Positions 56,861 to 64,000 of a stretch of DNA of 64,000 nt are shown in pieces. Position 1 is the stretch's first letter; each line of letters opens with the position of its first letter. The position numbers were made by a program, and so were the translations under genes. A model generated the notes under the pieces. That model had not been told where the DNA came from, did no database searches, and saw only the letters and a program-made list of their open reading frames with translations. The stretch comes from Streptomyces sp. NBC_01210 (GTDB taxonomy: Bacteria > Actinomycetota > Actinomycetes > Streptomycetales > Streptomycetaceae): assembly GCF_036010325.1 (NCBI RefSeq), contig NZ_CP108549.1, positions 2,232,001 to 2,296,000 on the forward strand, read 5' to 3'.

Positions 56861-57946
56861 TCAGGCGTCCGACAGCGCATAGACGCGGCGGGCATTGCCC
56901 GCCGCGATCATCCCGGCGACCCGTTCCGCGTCCGCACGGGCCCAGGCGCCGTCGCCGACCCAGCCGCCGAGCACCCGGCTGAGCGCCTCCCGGAAGATCC
57001 GGGCGCCCACCACATGCAGCTCCGGCAGCCCGCGCGCACCGCTGGAGAAGAGCAGCTTCCCGAACGGTGCGAGCTCCAGGATCTCCGCGAGTACGGCGGC
57101 GGCCCGAGCCCCTGTGTGTACGAGAGCGGGCCCGAGATCGGCGTACACATGCGGGAAGACGCTTGCCAGATGCGCGGCGTGCCGGTGGTACGGATAGCCG
57201 TGCAGCAGCACCAGATCGGTGGAGAGACCGGCGGTGGCGGCCGCGAAGCCGGTGAGCAGCATCGGATCCTCTACCCCGACATGCAGCTGGAGCGGCAGCC
57301 CGGAGGCGACCGCGATCCACAGCAGATGCCGCACCAGTACGGGATCGGTGAGCCTCCCGCCGACCTGCCGAGCGGCCAGCCAGCGCCCGGCGGCCCCGCG
57401 CACCTCCCCGGGGCCCGGCGGCTCGGGGGCGAGGGCGAGTCCGTGGCCCACTGCGGCGACGGAGGTGAAGGCGACGGCGGAGGCGGCGGCCCCGTGCACG
57501 GCCTCGGCGAGGTTCGCGAGGAAGCTCTCCACGGTGCCCGAGGTGTCGGCGACCTGCTCGGCGAGGAGTTCGAGACGTACGATCTCGCGCGCCTCGGCCG
57601 AGCCTGCCGCGGCAATCTCGCGCGGGCCCGTGAGATCCCCCGGCAGCCCGGTGTCCACCAGATACGTGGAGATTCCGCTGCCCCGCAGCAGCCGTCTGCC
57701 CGCCTCGAGCACGCCGAGCTCGCGGCGGCGGGCGAGATAGCGGGCGGGCGGGCAGTGCGGCTCAAGACCCAGCAGCGGCGGGCACCAGCGCCGTACGGCG
57801 AAGCCGGTCTGGGTGTCGAAGAACGTGGTGCCCGGCGCGGGCGGCCCCGCAGTCCTGCCCAGATGCGCCTCGAAGGTGCCGAGGCCCAGCTCCGTACGGA
57901 GCACTCCGTGGCAGTACTGGTCCACGAGGGTCGGGGTGTCGATCAT
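56861..57946 (-). CDS. Amidohydrolase-2 family protein (FluG/GS-associated type)
   Basis: 361 residues. TIM-barrel metal-dependent hydrolase of the amidohydrolase_2 group. The usual D-x-H-x-H start appears as LVDQYCHGVL. GLPLQLHVGVEDP, DLVLLHGYPYHRHAAHLASVFPHVYADLGP and FGKLLFSSGARGLPELHVVG supply the other metal-site strands, as in the N-terminal half of FluG-type glutamine synthetases. SSGARGLPE replaces the usual SD-x-x. No glutamine synthetase gene is adjacent, and the substrate is unknown. Convergent with ctaA. Confidence 0.85.
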   Translation of the reverse strand: MIDTPTLVDQYCHGVLRTELGLGTFEAHLGRTAGPPAPGTTFFDTQTGFAVRRWCPPLLGLEPHCPPARYLARRRELGVLEAGRRLLRGSGISTYLVDTGLPGDLTGPREIAAAGSAEAREIVRLELLAEQVADTSGTVESFLANLAEAVHGAAASAVAFTSVAAVGHGLALAPEPPGPGEVRGAAGRWLAARQVGGRLTDPVLVRHLLWIAVASGLPLQLHVGVEDPMLLTGFAAATAGLSTDLVLLHGYPYHRHAAHLASVFPHVYADLGPALVHTGARAAAVLAEILELAPFGKLLFSSGARGLPELHVVGARIFREALSRVLGGWVGDGAWARADAERVAGMIAAGNARRVYALSDA

Positions 57947-58011
57947 CCGGTCTCCCTGTCATGGACCGTGCTTGCACAGTCCTAACGGGTGACACCCCGA
58001 CGAGGTGTTGC

Positions 58012-58332
58012 TCAGTCGTTGGACGGACCGCCGACCTGGATGCCCGCCATCCGGGTCCACTCGTACGGCCCAGTGCGGACCTTCGCCGCGAACTCGCCGT
58101 CGAAGGACTCGTGCAGCGTGATCCCGGCCTTCTCGGCCGCGGCCTGCGCGATGGGGTGCGTGGGCGCGACAAGGTCGCCCCAGGCGCCGTCGTCGCCGAC
58201 GAGCACGACGCGGGTGCCCGCCTGACCGATGTACTCGAGCTGCCCCTCGGCGCCGCCGTGCGCCTTGGCGAAGGCGCCGATCTGCTTGGCGAGCTTGGCC
58301 GCCTTGCGCTCTGCCTGCTTGGTGTCTGCCAT
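58012..58332 (-). CDS. Small conserved protein of unknown function
   Basis: 106 residues from the ATG at 58332. A basic helical N-terminus (MADTKQAERKAAKLAKQIGA) is followed by an alpha/beta segment (GQLEYIGQAGTRVVLVGDDGAWGDLVAPTHPIAQAAAEKAG). No signal or membrane segment. I recall this as a conserved actinobacterial family without assigned function. It lies 65 bp upstream of the amidohydrolase gene on the same strand. Confidence 0.8.
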   Translation of the reverse strand: MADTKQAERKAAKLAKQIGAFAKAHGGAEGQLEYIGQAGTRVVLVGDDGAWGDLVAPTHPIAQAAAEKAGITLHESFDGEFAAKVRTGPYEWTRMAGIQVGGPSND

Positions 58333-58394
58333 GCAGCGATGCTACTTGCGGGTACGGCGCCCTGGCGACGCCGGGGTCACGTGGTGTGGGCCAC

Positions 58395-58504
58395 TGGGCC
58401 TCCGTCCCGGACCCCGGACCTCAAGCGCCGGACGGGCTGGAAACTGCTGCCGCCGGACGGGCTGGATGTGCCGGCCGCTGGACGGGCTGGATGTGCCGGC
58501 CGCT
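58395..58504. repeat. Dispersed GC element and 25-bp tandem repeat at the ctaB end
   Basis: 58395-58440 resembles the element at 21881-21927. Then GGACGGGCTGGATGTGCCGG plus GCCGCT-type sequence is repeated exactly as two 25-bp units (58455-58479 and 58480-58504), the second ending inside the ctaB stop codon. Confidence 0.75.
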
Positions 58505-59450
58505 AGCTCAGGAAGGGATCCACCGCGACCGCCACGAAGAGCAGCGACACATAGGTGATGGACCAGTGGAAGAGCCGCATCTCCTTGAGCTTGCCGCCCG
58601 TCGCCCCTGACTTGGCACGGCGCTGCAGCGAGTGTGCCTCCCAGAGCCACCAACCACCGGTGACCAGCGCCACCGCGGTGTAGAACCAGCCGGTGTAGCC
58701 GAGCGGCGTCAGCAGCAGCGAGACGGCGACCATCACCCAGCTGTAGAGGACGATCTGCCGGGCCACCACCGTGTTGGAGGCGATGACCGGGAGCATCGGC
58801 ACGCCCACGCGCGCGTAGTCCTCCTTCACCTTCATCGACAGCGGCCAGTAGTGCGGCGGCGTCCAGAAGAAGATGACCAGGAAGAGAATGACCGCGGCCC
58901 ACGACATCGAGTTGGTGGCGGCGGACCAGCCGATCAGGACCGGCATACAGCCGGCGATGCCGCCCCAGACGATGTTCTGTGCGGTACGGCGCTTAAGGAT
59001 CATCGTGTACACGATGACGTAGAAGAGCAGCGCGCCCAGCGCCAGCGCGGCGGACAGCCAGTTGACGAGGAGCCCGAACCAGAGCGTGGAGACGGCGGCG
59101 AGGGCGAGACCGAAGACCAGGCACTCGCGCGGCGACACCATTCCGGTGACCAGCGGACGCTGCGAGGTACGGTCCATCAGGGCGTCGATGTCGCGGTCGA
59201 TGTACATGTTCAGCGCGTTGGCGCCGCCTGCGGAGAGGTAGCCGCCGATGCACGTCGTGAGCACGAGCCAGAGGTCGGGAACGCCCTGCGCGGCCAGGAA
59301 CATCACCGGAACGGTGGTGATCAGTAGCAGCTCGATGATCCGCGGCTTGGTCAGCGCCACGAATGCCTTGACGCGGGCCCCCAACGGACGATGGCCCCCC
59401 GGGCTGGGAGTCAAGACGACCCCTGCGGGTCGGGACTCGACGGCCGTCAC
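58503..59450 (-). CDS. ctaB: Protoheme IX farnesyltransferase (heme O synthase)
   Basis: 315 residues from a GTG at 59450 with AGGGG upstream (a GTG six bases earlier is an alternative). UbiA-superfamily polyprenyltransferase with about nine helices. The prenyl-diphosphate binding Asp motifs are [23 protein letters not shown] and [15 protein letters not shown], with [22 protein letters not shown] near the N-terminus and [13 protein letters not shown]. It farnesylates heme B to heme O, the substrate of CtaA. Divergent from tkt. Confidence 0.96.
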   Translation of the reverse strand: MTAVESRPAGVVLTPSPGGHRPLGARVKAFVALTKPRIIELLLITTVPVMFLAAQGVPDLWLVLTTCIGGYLSAGGANALNMYIDRDIDALMDRTSQRPLVTGMVSPRECLVFGLALAAVSTLWFGLLVNWLSAALALGALLFYVIVYTMILKRRTAQNIVWGGIAGCMPVLIGWSAATNSMSWAAVILFLVIFFWTPPHYWPLSMKVKEDYARVGVPMLPVIASNTVVARQIVLYSWVMVAVSLLLTPLGYTGWFYTAVALVTGGWWLWEAHSLQRRAKSGATGGKLKEMRLFHWSITYVSLLFVAVAVDPFLS

Positions 59451-59767
59451 GCACACCCCTGACAGAGAAATCCCAGCAAGCTCCCGGCGTGAAGACCCGG
59501 TAAAGACTTGCGCGTACCACGCCACTCTAGACGTTGCCCAGACGCCGATCTTCGCGGGGGTGGGCTCGTGTTGAGCGGCGGCCGCACGGCGCGCGTATAC
59601 ACCGCCGACAGGCGGAGACGACGCTGTGACGGCACCCTGGCTGTGTCCGACTTTTTGAAAGGCATGCACTCGAAAAGAGGTGCGTTGCTCCGGGGGTAGG
59701 CTCGACAACGCCCGGTGCTTCCGTCGTCACCGGGATACGAACATGTGGAGAGGAGCCCTGACCCAGG
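59451..59767. promoter_or_regulatory. Divergent ctaB-tkt intergenic region
   Basis: 317 bp between divergent starts. It is AT-richer around 59640-59685 (CTTTTTGAAAGGCATGCACTCG near 59652). TAGGCT at 59697-59702 is a fair -10 candidate for tkt, giving a leader of about 60 nt with GGAGAGGAG before the start. A clear -35 and the ctaB promoter could not be assigned. Confidence 0.4.
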
Positions 59768-61888
59768 GTGAGCACCAAGCCGACCACCACAGACCTCGAG
59801 TGGACCGATCTGGACCAGCGGGCCGTTGATACCGCCCGCGTCCTGGCCATGGATTCCGTACAGAAGGTCGGCAACGGCCACCCCGGTACGGCCATGAGCC
59901 TCGCGCCCGCCGCCTATGTTCTGTTCCAGAAGCTCATGCGGCACGACCCCGCCGATCCGGACTGGACCGGCCGCGACCGGTTCGTACTCTCCGCGGGGCA
60001 CTCGTCTCTGACCCTCTACATCCAGCTCTACCTGGCCGGGTACGGCCTGGAGCTCGACGACCTCAAGTCCTTCAGGACCTGGGGTTCGAGGACCGCGGGC
60101 CACCCGGAGTACGGGCACACGCCGGGCGTGGAGACGACGACCGGCCCGCTCGGGCAGGGCGTCGCCAACGCGGTGGGCATGGCCATGGCCTCCCGCTACG
60201 AGCGTGGCCTGTTCGACCCGGACGCGGCTCCGGGCACCTCGCCGTTCGACCACACCATCTGGGCCATCGCCGGTGACGGCTGCCTCCAGGAGGGCATCTC
60301 CGCCGAGGCGTCCTCGCTGGCCGGGCACCAGAAGCTGGGCAATCTGGTGCTGCTGTGGGACGACAACCACATCTCCATCGAGGGCGACACGGAGACGGCC
60401 GTCTCCGAGGACACCCTCAAGCGGTACGAGGCGTACGGCTGGCACGTCCAGCGTGTCGAGCAGAAGCCCAACGGCGACCTCGACCCGGCCGGTCTCTACA
60501 AGGCCCTGAAGGCGGCGCAGGCCGAGACGGAGCGCCCCTCCTTCATCGCGGTCCGCTCGATCATCGCCTGGCCCGCCCCGCACGCGCAGAACACCGAGGC
60601 CGCGCACGGCTCGGCGCTCGGTGAAGAGGAGGTCGCGGCCACCAAGCGCGTCCTCGGCTTCGACCCGGAGAAGAGCTTCGAGGTCTCCGACGAGGTCCTC
60701 GGGCACACCCGCGAGGCGCTCGACCGCGGCCGCGAGGCCCAGGGCGAGTGGGAGAAGACGTTCGCCGCGTGGCGCACCGCCAACCCGGAGCGCGCCGCCG
60801 AGTTCGACCGGATCCGCTCGGGCGAGCTCCCGGCGGGCTGGGAGGAGGAGCTCCCGGAGTTCGAGACCGGCAAGGGTGTCGCCACCCGCGCCGCTTCCGG
60901 CAAGATCCTTCAGTCGCTCGGCGCGGTCATTCCCGAGCTGTGGGGCGGCTCCGCCGACCTGGCGGGCTCGAACAACACGACGATCGACAAGACGTCGTCG
61001 TTCCTGCCCGACGGCAATCCGCTGCCGGGCGCGAACAAGTACGGCCGCACGATCCACTTCGGCATCCGTGAACACGCCATGGCCGCGACCATGAACGGCA
61101 TCGCGCTGCACGGCAACACCCGTATCTACGGTGGCACCTTCCTGGTGTTCTCGGACTACATGCGCAACGCCGTGCGGCTCTCGGCGCTGATGCACCTGCC
61201 GGTGACGTACGTGTGGACGCACGACTCGATCGGTCTCGGCGAGGACGGCCCCACCCACCAGCCGGTGGAGCACCTGGCCTCGCTGCGCGCGATCCCGGGC
61301 CTGAACATCGTCCGTCCGGCCGACGCCAACGAGACCGCCATCGCCTGGCGCGAGATCCTCAAGCGCTACACCAAGGAGTTCGGCAAGGGCGCTCCGCACG
61401 GCCTTGCGCTGACCCGCCAGGGTGTGCCGACGTACGAGGCCAACGAGGATGCCGCCAAGGGCGGTTACGTCATGTTCGACGCCGAAGGGCCCGATGGGCA
61501 GAGCACGGCGCCGCAGGTCCTGCTGATCGGCACCGGCTCGGAGGTCCAACTGGCCGTGGAGGCGCGCGCGCAGCTGCAGGCCGCGGGCGTCCCGACCCGG
61601 GTGGTCTCGATGCCGTCCGTCGAGTGGTTCGAGGAGCAGGACCAGGCGTACAAGGACAGCGTCCTGCCGCCGGCCGTGAAGGCCCGTGTCGCGGTCGAGG
61701 CCGGTATCGGTCTGACCTGGCACCGCTTCGTCGGCGACGCGGGACGCATCGTTTCACTGGAGCACTTCGGCGCTTCGGCCGACGGCAAGGTCCTCTTCCG
61801 CGAGTTCGGCTTCACTGCTGAGAACGTGGCCGCTGTCGCCCGGGACTCGCTTGAAACTGTCAATGGGCTGGAAGCCGCCGCGCGCTGA
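59768..61888 (+). CDS. tkt: Transketolase
   Basis: 706 residues from a GTG at 59768. Thiamine diphosphate enzyme of the pentose phosphate pathway. The N-terminal segments [20 protein letters not shown] and [20 protein letters not shown] carry phosphate and ThDP contacts; [19 protein letters not shown] is the ThDP/metal motif; [18 protein letters not shown] holds the catalytic Glu of the pyrimidine domain; [16 protein letters not shown] opens the C-terminal domain. It transfers two-carbon units between sugar phosphates. First gene of tkt-tal-zwf. Confidence 0.98.
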   Translation: MSTKPTTTDLEWTDLDQRAVDTARVLAMDSVQKVGNGHPGTAMSLAPAAYVLFQKLMRHDPADPDWTGRDRFVLSAGHSSLTLYIQLYLAGYGLELDDLKSFRTWGSRTAGHPEYGHTPGVETTTGPLGQGVANAVGMAMASRYERGLFDPDAAPGTSPFDHTIWAIAGDGCLQEGISAEASSLAGHQKLGNLVLLWDDNHISIEGDTETAVSEDTLKRYEAYGWHVQRVEQKPNGDLDPAGLYKALKAAQAETERPSFIAVRSIIAWPAPHAQNTEAAHGSALGEEEVAATKRVLGFDPEKSFEVSDEVLGHTREALDRGREAQGEWEKTFAAWRTANPERAAEFDRIRSGELPAGWEEELPEFETGKGVATRAASGKILQSLGAVIPELWGGSADLAGSNNTTIDKTSSFLPDGNPLPGANKYGRTIHFGIREHAMAATMNGIALHGNTRIYGGTFLVFSDYMRNAVRLSALMHLPVTYVWTHDSIGLGEDGPTHQPVEHLASLRAIPGLNIVRPADANETAIAWREILKRYTKEFGKGAPHGLALTRQGVPTYEANEDAAKGGYVMFDAEGPDGQSTAPQVLLIGTGSEVQLAVEARAQLQAAGVPTRVVSMPSVEWFEEQDQAYKDSVLPPAVKARVAVEAGIGLTWHRFVGDAGRIVSLEHFGASADGKVLFREFGFTAENVAAVARDSLETVNGLEAAAR

Positions 61889-61922
61889 CGCCGGTATACG
61901 ACAAGTAGGAGATGCAACTCTC

Positions 61923-63041
61923 ATGACAGACGCACTCAAGCGCCTCTCCGACGAAGGCGTCGCGATCTGGCTCGACGACCTGTCGCGCAAGCGGATCACG
62001 TCCGGCAATCTCGCCGAACTGATCGACCAGCAGCACGTCGTGGGCGTTACCACCAACCCCTCGATCTTCCAGAAGGCCATCAGCAGCGGTGACGGTTACG
62101 AGCAGCAGCTCGCCGACCTCGCCGTGCGCAAGGTGACCGTCGAGGAAGCCGTACGGATGATCACGACGGCGGACGTCCGCGACGCCGCCGACATCCTGCG
62201 GCCGGTGTTCGACACCACCGGCGGCCAGGACGGCCGGGTCTCCATCGAGGTCGACCCGCGCCTGGCGCACAAGACCGCGGCGACCATCGCCGAGGCGAAG
62301 CAGCTGGCCTGGCTGGTGGACCGTCCGAACACGCTCATCAAGATCCCGGCGACTAGGGCCGGCCTGCCGGCGATCACCGAGGTCATCGGGAAGGGCATCA
62401 GCGTCAATGTCACGCTGATCTTCTCCCTGGAGCGCTACCGCGAGGTCATGGACGCCTATCTGGCCGGTCTGGAGAAGGCGAAGGCCGCCGGACTGGACCT
62501 CTCCAAGATCCAGTCCGTGGCGTCCTTCTTCGTGTCCCGCGTGGACACCGAGATCGACAAGCGGCTCGACGCCCTGGGCACCCCGGAGGCCAAGGAGGCC
62601 CGCGGCAAGGCGGCCCTGGCCAACGCCCGTCTCGCGTACCAGGCGTACGAAGAGGTCTTCAGCAGCGACCGCTGGGCCGCGCTCGACAAGGCGCAGGCCA
62701 ACAAGCAGCGTCCGCTGTGGGCCTCGACGGGCGTCAAGGACCCGGCGTACAAGGACACGATGTACGTCGACGAGCTGGTCGCCCCGGGCACGGTGAACAC
62801 CATGCCGGAGGCCACGCTGGAGGCCACCGCCGACCACGGTCAGATCACCGGTGACACGGTGCGCGGCACGTATGAGCAGGCTCGCGCCGAGCTCGACGCC
62901 ATCGAGAAGCTCGGGATCTCCTACGACGAGGTCGTACAGCTGCTCGAGGACGAGGGCGTCGAGAAGTTCGCGACGTCCTGGAACGATCTCCTCAACTCGA
63001 CCGAGGCCGAGCTCAAGCGCCTCGCTCCTTCGGAGGGCTGA
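61923..63041 (+). CDS. tal: Transaldolase
   Basis: 372 residues from the ATG at 61923 with AGGAG upstream; 34 bp after tkt. Long actinobacterial transaldolase. Features: [63 protein letters not shown] with the Schiff-base lysine, and [18 protein letters not shown] sequence. [16 protein letters not shown] and the C-terminal [21 protein letters not shown] are also typical. It moves a dihydroxyacetone unit between sedoheptulose-7-phosphate and glyceraldehyde-3-phosphate. Confidence 0.97.
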   Translation: MTDALKRLSDEGVAIWLDDLSRKRITSGNLAELIDQQHVVGVTTNPSIFQKAISSGDGYEQQLADLAVRKVTVEEAVRMITTADVRDAADILRPVFDTTGGQDGRVSIEVDPRLAHKTAATIAEAKQLAWLVDRPNTLIKIPATRAGLPAITEVIGKGISVNVTLIFSLERYREVMDAYLAGLEKAKAAGLDLSKIQSVASFFVSRVDTEIDKRLDALGTPEAKEARGKAALANARLAYQAYEEVFSSDRWAALDKAQANKQRPLWASTGVKDPAYKDTMYVDELVAPGTVNTMPEATLEATADHGQITGDTVRGTYEQARAELDAIEKLGISYDEVVQLLEDEGVEKFATSWNDLLNSTEAELKRLAPSEG

Positions 63042-63046
63042 CCAAC

Positions 63047-64000
63047 TTGTCCGGTCTCAGCGGAGCCAACCCGCTCCGTGACCCCGCAGACCGACGGCTC
63101 CCGCGTATCGCGGGGCCGTCGGGCCTGGTCATCTTCGGTGTCACGGGCGATTTGTCACGTAAAAAGTTGATGCCAGCCGTCTATGACCTGGCCAACCGCG
63201 GGTTGCTGCCACCGGGCTTCTCGCTCGTCGGTTTCGCCCGCCGTGAGTGGAAGGACGAGGACTTCGCACAGGTGGTCCACGACGCCGTCAAGGCCCACGC
63301 CCGTACGCCGTTCCGCGAGGAGGTCTGGCAGCAGCTCATCCAGGGGATGCGCTTCGTCCCGGGCGACTTCGACGACGACGACGCCTTCGAGCAGCTGAAG
63401 TCGACCATCGAGGACCTCGACAAGAAGCAGGGCACCGGCGGCAACTTCGCGTTCTATCTCTCCGTACCGCCGAAGTTCTTCCCAAAGGTTGTCCAGCAGC
63501 TCAAGAAGCACGGGCTCGCCGACCAGAAGCAAGGCTCCTGGCGCCGCGCGGTCATCGAGAAGCCGTTCGGCCACGACCTGGTCTCCGCCAAGGAGCTCAA
63601 CCAGGTGGTGCACGAGGTCTTTCCGCCCAACGAGGTCTTCCGGATCGACCACTACCTCGGCAAGGAGACCGTCCAGAACATTCTGGCGCTGCGCTTCGCC
63701 AACACCCTCTTCGAGCCGATCTGGAACCGGTCGTACGTCGACCACGTCCAGATCACCATGGCCGAGGACATCGGCATCGGCGGCCGCGCCGGCTACTACG
63801 ACGGTATCGGCGCCGCCCGTGACGTCATCCAGAACCACCTGCTCCAGTTGCTCGCGCTGACCACGATGGAGGAGCCCGCCTCCTTCGACGCGGACGCGCT
63901 CGCGGCCGAGAAGACCAAGGTGCTGGGCGCGGTGAAGCTGCCCAAGGATCTGTCCAAGAACACGGTGCGCGCACAGTACGCGGGGGGCTGGCAGGGCGGC
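63047..64000 (+). CDS. zwf: Glucose-6-phosphate dehydrogenase, 5' part
   Basis: The first 318 residues are present; the gene runs off the right edge. The TTG at 63047 is chosen because GGAGGG lies 9 nt upstream and SGLSGANPLRDPADRRLPRI matches the family N-terminus. NADP-binding GVTGDLSRKKLMPAVYDL, the active-site segment RIDHYLGKETVQN with the catalytic-region His and Lys, and WNRSYVDHVQITMAEDIGIG are visible. It makes NADPH and 6-phosphogluconolactone. Six bp separate it from tal, so tkt-tal-zwf form an operon. Confidence 0.97.
   Translation, partial: MSGLSGANPLRDPADRRLPRIAGPSGLVIFGVTGDLSRKKLMPAVYDLANRGLLPPGFSLVGFARREWKDEDFAQVVHDAVKAHARTPFREEVWQQLIQGMRFVPGDFDDDDAFEQLKSTIEDLDKKQGTGGNFAFYLSVPPKFFPKVVQQLKKHGLADQKQGSWRRAVIEKPFGHDLVSAKELNQVVHEVFPPNEVFRIDHYLGKETVQNILALRFANTLFEPIWNRSYVDHVQITMAEDIGIGGRAGYYDGIGAARDVIQNHLLQLLALTTMEEPASFDADALAAEKTKVLGAVKLPKDLSKNTVRAQYAGGWQGG

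Noticed and set aside
1..64000. CRISPR arrays, prophage, insertion sequences or integrative elements
   Set aside because: No regular spacer arrays, integrase, transposase or phage structural genes are seen; the tandem repeats found are short or irregular and lack cas genes.
1..64000. A large secondary-metabolite gene cluster
   Set aside because: Apart from ectABCD there are no polyketide synthase, NRPS, terpene or RiPP core genes; the ABM and VOC proteins stand alone.

Overview
The window is high-GC actinobacterial chromosome, almost certainly Streptomyces or a close relative. Third codon positions are overwhelmingly G or C, GTG and TTG starts are common, and genes are often coupled through ATGA or GTGA overlaps. 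The gene sets are typical of Streptomyces: ectABCD, an actinobacterial suf operon headed by sufR, tkt-tal-zwf, split ctaA and ctaB, and TerD, IclR and MarR proteins. I saw no rRNA, canonical tRNA, IS element, prophage or CRISPR array. The content is core and near-core chromosome carrying several decayed gene remnants.

Layout. 0-0.65 kb: the 5' part of an amidohydrolase gene and a truncated aminotransferase remnant. 0.9-4.1 kb: the ectoine and 5-hydroxyectoine operon ectABCD. 4.3-9.8 kb: a divergent Old Yellow Enzyme/MarR pair with paired operators, a class V aminotransferase fold protein, a DsbA/FrnE-like oxidoreductase, a PD-(D/E)XK (Rpn-like) protein and a GNAT protein, with debris of two regulators between genes. 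10-15.6 kb: AraC regulator/quinone oxidoreductase pair, semialdehyde dehydrogenase, IclR regulator, GNAT. 15.7-21.7 kb: membrane protein plus two-component system, a penicillin-binding protein and a purine permease. 22-25.2 kb: sugar-acid genes (uronate dehydrogenase, kdgD and an unknown partner). 25.3-28.8 kb: a two-domain TerD protein, and ACC deaminase with a GntR regulator.

28.9-31.0 kb is the most interesting part. An rsr gene (Ro60/TROVE protein) is preceded on the same strand by three tandem structured RNAs. They share one sequence motif, and two of them carry circularly permuted tRNA-like modules. I read them as bacterial Y RNAs.

31-38.4 kb: a Tat-exported PhoX-type phosphatase with a candidate PHO box, a 0.5-kb degenerate tandem repeat, a secreted nuclease, a SoxR-box-controlled ABM monooxygenase and a lipoprotein. 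38.6-42.7 kb: a DapA-family lyase, a frameshifted pseudogene, dapD and an ECF sigma factor with its CU044_5270-type partner. 43-45.9 kb: TetR/SMR efflux/MarR and a membrane protein. 46-52.6 kb: the operon sufR-sufB-sufD-Rieske ferredoxin-sufC-sufS-sufU-sufT-like. 52.7-55.8 kb: an ABC exporter whose two genes are separated by a 92-bp tandem duplication that preserves translational coupling. 55.8-59.5 kb: heme A biosynthesis (ctaA, ctaB) around an amidohydrolase. 59.8-64 kb: pentose phosphate genes tkt, tal and zwf, the last cut by the window edge.

Functionally the window combines osmoprotection (ectoines), Fe-S cluster assembly, cytochrome oxidase cofactor synthesis, NADPH supply, lysine/diaminopimelate steps, uronate catabolism toward 2-oxoglutarate, phosphate scavenging, redox-stress responses, and an RNA quality-control module (Rsr plus Y RNAs).
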